A program made the position numbers and the translations under genes. 7,739 nucleotides of DNA, from contig JAGLCH010000131.1 in the NCBI GenBank assembly GCA_023146355.1, positions 1 to 7,739 on the forward strand. Direction: 5' to 3'. The stretch is from Bacteriovoracaceae bacterium (GTDB lineage Bacteria > Bdellovibrionota > Bacteriovoracia > Bacteriovoracales > Bacteriovoracaceae). Positions 5,511-7,739 of the stretch are shown in pieces. The notes under the pieces are model-generated. The model saw only the letters and a list, made by a program, of their open reading frames with translations. It was not told where the DNA came from and did not search any database. How positions within the stretch are numbered: the stretch's first letter is position 1; every line of letters starts with the position of its first letter.

Positions 5511-6512
5511 TTACCTTATGATCTCTGGTTCTATTTGTAGTCTTACTTGAAAGTTAGAATCAACGGCCTCGATAATATTATCTGCCAGCTCCATTAACTC
5601 TGAAAAATTTCCTTGTCCTCGATTGATAAGAGACAAGTTATGATAGGGCGATATTCCTACACCTTTGTGTATTGTTCCTTTTGAAAATCCAGCGGCACCA
5701 ATCATCCAAGCAGCAGGAATTTTAACTCCACTATCAGCATCGAATGATGGCATTTCAGGAAATCTCTCTTTAAGAGTTTCGTAATGATCCCTCGATATGA
5801 CAGGATTCTTAAAAAAGCTTCCTGCACTTTTTGGAAAATCTTCTCCTGCTAGCATCCCTTTTCTTCTCCTAATAGAGAGAATAGAATTTCTTAAATGCTC
5901 TGAGCTTCGCGCGGTTTCAGACCCAAGCTCCGTAACAATATCACGGTGCCCTGCCTCTACGGAGTCCTTTACAGAAAAAATAAAGTTAACACCAAGAATC
6001 CAATAGCGACCTTTAGAAATTGAATTAAAAATAGAACTACGATAGCCAAAACCGCACTGAGAGGAATCTAATGTGCAGTACTCTTCTGTTTGGGTATCAT
6101 AAACAGAGACGGACTGAATAAACTCAGAAGCCTCAGCACCATAGGCACCAATATTCTGCACAGGGCAAGCACCGACTAGTCCCGGTATTCCAGCGAGGAC
6201 TTCTAACCCTGTTAGTCCTCGACTACTGACCTGCTCCACAAAATAATCAAAGTCGACTCCAGCACCAACACTTGCAGTCACAGAAGTGTCCACTTGCTTA
6301 AATTCCATGCCATCGATTTCGATTTTAATACAAGCAAGGTAGATGAGATCATCTGAAACTAAAAGATTTGAGCCGCCACTTAGGATAAAATATTCTTTTC
6401 CTTTAACTCTCTGCCAAATTGTATCTGCTTCAAATGGTGAAGAGAGACGAATCAAATTTGTCTCTCCTCCCATATTCATTGTTGTGTGTTCTTTTAAAAT
6501 TATTCGTTCCAA
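5511..6512 (-). CDS. murB: UDP-N-acetylenolpyruvoylglucosamine reductase MurB
   Basis: A 333-residue FAD enzyme that reduces UDP-GlcNAc-enolpyruvate to UDP-MurNAc with NADPH, the second committed step of peptidoglycan synthesis, in the cytoplasm. FAD-domain marks are FILSGGSNLLVSDD and GLTGLEVLAGIPGLVGACPVQNIGAYG (about 99-125). Catalytic-site residues are Tyr157-Arg158 in F-G-Y-R, Ser232 in SAGSFFKNP (the proton donor) and Glu330 in I-E-P-E-I. The SIRRRKGM...SAGSFF arrangement and GFSKG resemble the actinobacterial-style subgroup more than the E. coli RxSKLPDP form. The start is TTG at 6512, directly after the stop of the preceding gene (zero gap). The alternative ATG, 11 codons later, would remove L-K-E-H-T-T, which aligns with the conserved N-terminus of E. 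coli MurB, so I reject it. Confidence 0.95.
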   Translation of the reverse strand: MERIILKEHTTMNMGGETNLIRLSSPFEADTIWQRVKGKEYFILSGGSNLLVSDDLIYLACIKIEIDGMEFKQVDTSVTASVGAGVDFDYFVEQVSSRGLTGLEVLAGIPGLVGACPVQNIGAYGAEASEFIQSVSVYDTQTEEYCTLDSSQCGFGYRSSIFNSISKGRYWILGVNFIFSVKDSVEAGHRDIVTELGSETARSSEHLRNSILSIRRRKGMLAGEDFPKSAGSFFKNPVISRDHYETLKERFPEMPSFDADSGVKIPAAWMIGAAGFSKGTIHKGVGISPYHNLSLINRGQGNFSELMELADNIIEAVDSNFQVRLQIEPEIIR

Positions 6513-7739
6513 TTATTTTACCTTCATTGATCCCGTTTCAGCTAAGCGACGGTGAAAATCAAACGCCTTATCTAGAAAGTGAGGAATATGTTTTGATGGC
6601 GCATGCTTCATTCCATATTCTAAATAGTCAGTCAGGAGATCACGATAGTCGGGGTGAGCTGCATTAGCTATAATTTCTCGAGCTTTATTAAGAGGAGATT
6701 TCCCTCGAAGATCTACGATACCTTGGTCTGTTGCAATAACCTGAACAGAGTGCTCACTATGATCAACATGACTAACCATTGGGACAATTGATGAAATATC
6801 GCCTTTTTTGGCAATTGATGACGCCATAAAAATAGAAATATAAGCATTGCGGGTAAAGTCTCCACTACCACCAATACCATTCATCATTTTACTACCAAGG
6901 ACATTAGTCGAATTGACGTTACCAAATATATCGACCTCTAGTGCAGTATTCATGGAAATTATTCCCAATCTTCTAATGATCTCAGGATTGTTTGAAATTT
7001 CTTGCGGCCTAAGAATTACTTTTTTCTTAAACTCATCAATTTCGCTAATAAATCGTTTGTTTCCCTCTTCGGAAAGGGTAAGCGCAGTTGTCGATGCAAA
7101 ATTCAAACGATCATTATCCATCAGTTGAAATACAGAATCTTGAATGACTTCTGTGTACATTGTAATGGGATCGATTCCGGGCATAGTTGCGAAACATGAG
7201 AGAACAGCATTTGCTACATTCCCAACACCAGATTGATAAGGCAGTCCACCTTTTGGAATGCGCCCCATTTTTTCTTCAAACTGCAAAAAATCGATTACAT
7301 TTTCAGCAATTCGCTTCTCGCTCTCACCAGGATCTCTTAGAGGATAACTAGCATCGAGCTTATCCGTCCAAATAATCCCTTCTATTTTAGCAGGGTCGAC
7401 TTGAACGTAAGGTGTCCCGACACGATCGCCTGCACCAATAATAGGAATTGGTCTGCGGTGCGGAGGATTTTCAGGAATATAAATATCGTGCATATCCTTT
7501 AGGCCCTCAGGGCAAGCTGTATTGAGTTCAATAAAAATACGATCAGCACACTGAAGAAATGTTGGGCTCATCCCTGATGACATCGTTAAGAAAACTTTTC
7601 CATCATCAGTGACATCCACGGCCTCGACAATTGCAGTTGTAACTTTATCAATGAAACCAAAACGAACGTATTGTGACAGATGAGAAAGGTGCATATCAGC
7701 GTACTCGACCTCACCGCTATTTATATCATTTCTAAGATC
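6513..7739 (-). CDS. Acetyl-CoA hydrolase / succinyl-CoA:acetate CoA-transferase family protein (5' end outside window)
   Basis: The last 408 residues of a class I CoA-transferase/acetyl-CoA hydrolase (Cat1/AarC/Ach1 family, usually about 500 residues). The frame stays open through the window edge (D-L-R-N-D-I-N-S-G-E-V-E-Y-A-D before the Met at 7694), so that Met is internal. Visible marks are M-H-L-S-H-L, the glycine motif P-Y-Q-S-G-V-G-N-V-A-N-A-V, the likely CoA-thioester-forming Glu in M-Y-T-E-V-I-Q-D (codon 7149-7151), GIGGSGDFTRNAYISIF, SHVDHSEHSVQVIATDQG and D-L-R-G-K-S-P, ending in A-H-P-D-Y-R. Such enzymes move CoA between acetate, succinate or propionate, or salvage acetyl-CoA as acetate. 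Exact acceptor is not decidable here. It is the most upstream operon gene visible; the promoter lies outside. Confidence 0.93.
   Translation of the reverse strand, partial: DLRNDINSGEVEYADMHLSHLSQYVRFGFIDKVTTAIVEAVDVTDDGKVFLTMSSGMSPTFLQCADRIFIELNTACPEGLKDMHDIYIPENPPHRRPIPIIGAGDRVGTPYVQVDPAKIEGIIWTDKLDASYPLRDPGESEKRIAENVIDFLQFEEKMGRIPKGGLPYQSGVGNVANAVLSCFATMPGIDPITMYTEVIQDSVFQLMDNDRLNFASTTALTLSEEGNKRFISEIDEFKKKVILRPQEISNNPEIIRRLGIISMNTALEVDIFGNVNSTNVLGSKMMNGIGGSGDFTRNAYISIFMASSIAKKGDISSIVPMVSHVDHSEHSVQVIATDQGIVDLRGKSPLNKAREIIANAAHPDYRDLLTDYLEYGMKHAPSKHIPHFLDKAFDFHRRLAETGSMKVK
6521..6525 (-). promoter_or_regulatory. Ribosome binding site deciding the murB TTG start
   Basis: GAAGG on the minus strand, within the last codons of the CoA-transferase gene, lies 8 nt before the TTG at 6512. 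It supports the non-ATG start and suggests translational coupling across the TAA-TTG junction. Confidence 0.6.

Noticed and set aside
1..7739. CRISPR arrays, insertion sequences, tRNA or phage genes
   Set aside because: No regularly spaced repeats, terminal inverted repeats, transposase motifs or tRNA-like cloverleaf were seen on either strand.

Overview
The window is an AT-rich stretch of bacterial chromosome with densely packed genes, mostly housekeeping and metabolic. A lipobox-type lipoprotein, murB and Fe-S-style Rrf2 regulation suggest a Gram-negative-type bacterium. Low GC together with this gene mix would fit a delta-like lineage such as Bdellovibrionota/Bacteriovoracia. That placement is a guess: no rRNA or other phylogenetic marker is present. 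No mobile element, CRISPR array, tRNA, rRNA or phage gene was seen, and no stretch over 300 bases lacks a gene.

Layout. Bases 1-1022 (+) hold the C-terminal catalytic part of a sensor histidine kinase, cut off just after its phospho-acceptor His, followed at once by a small lipoprotein of unknown function. After a 117-base gap containing a GC-rich dyad and a possible promoter comes an IscR-like Rrf2 regulator (1140-1631, +) without any cysteine. It converges on an OsmC-family thiol peroxidase-like gene (1640-2041, -). That gene shares a 92-base divergent promoter region with an Ldh2-family NAD(P)-dependent 2-hydroxyacid (malate/L-lactate type) dehydrogenase (2134-3147, +), which carries an Asp where the family has its catalytic His116.

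Bases 3162-7739 are one tightly packed minus-strand operon, read from right to left: acetyl-CoA hydrolase/CoA-transferase (5' end outside the window), murB (TTG start, zero gap), a NagD/AraL-type HAD phosphatase, a glycerol-1-phosphate dehydrogenase (EgsA/AraM type) and a small membrane-anchored protein. The last three junctions are all exactly 3 nt, with Shine-Dalgarno sequences inside or at the end of the preceding gene.

The most interesting content is this AraL-AraM-like pair. The same gene order is known from the Bacillus subtilis arabinose operon, but here it sits beside a cell-wall gene and a CoA-transferase with no arabinose genes in view. It suggests that this bacterium makes sn-glycerol-1-phosphate, normally the archaeal lipid backbone precursor, for an unknown use. 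Otherwise the window looks ordinary, and I do not see a clear new defence or mobile system.
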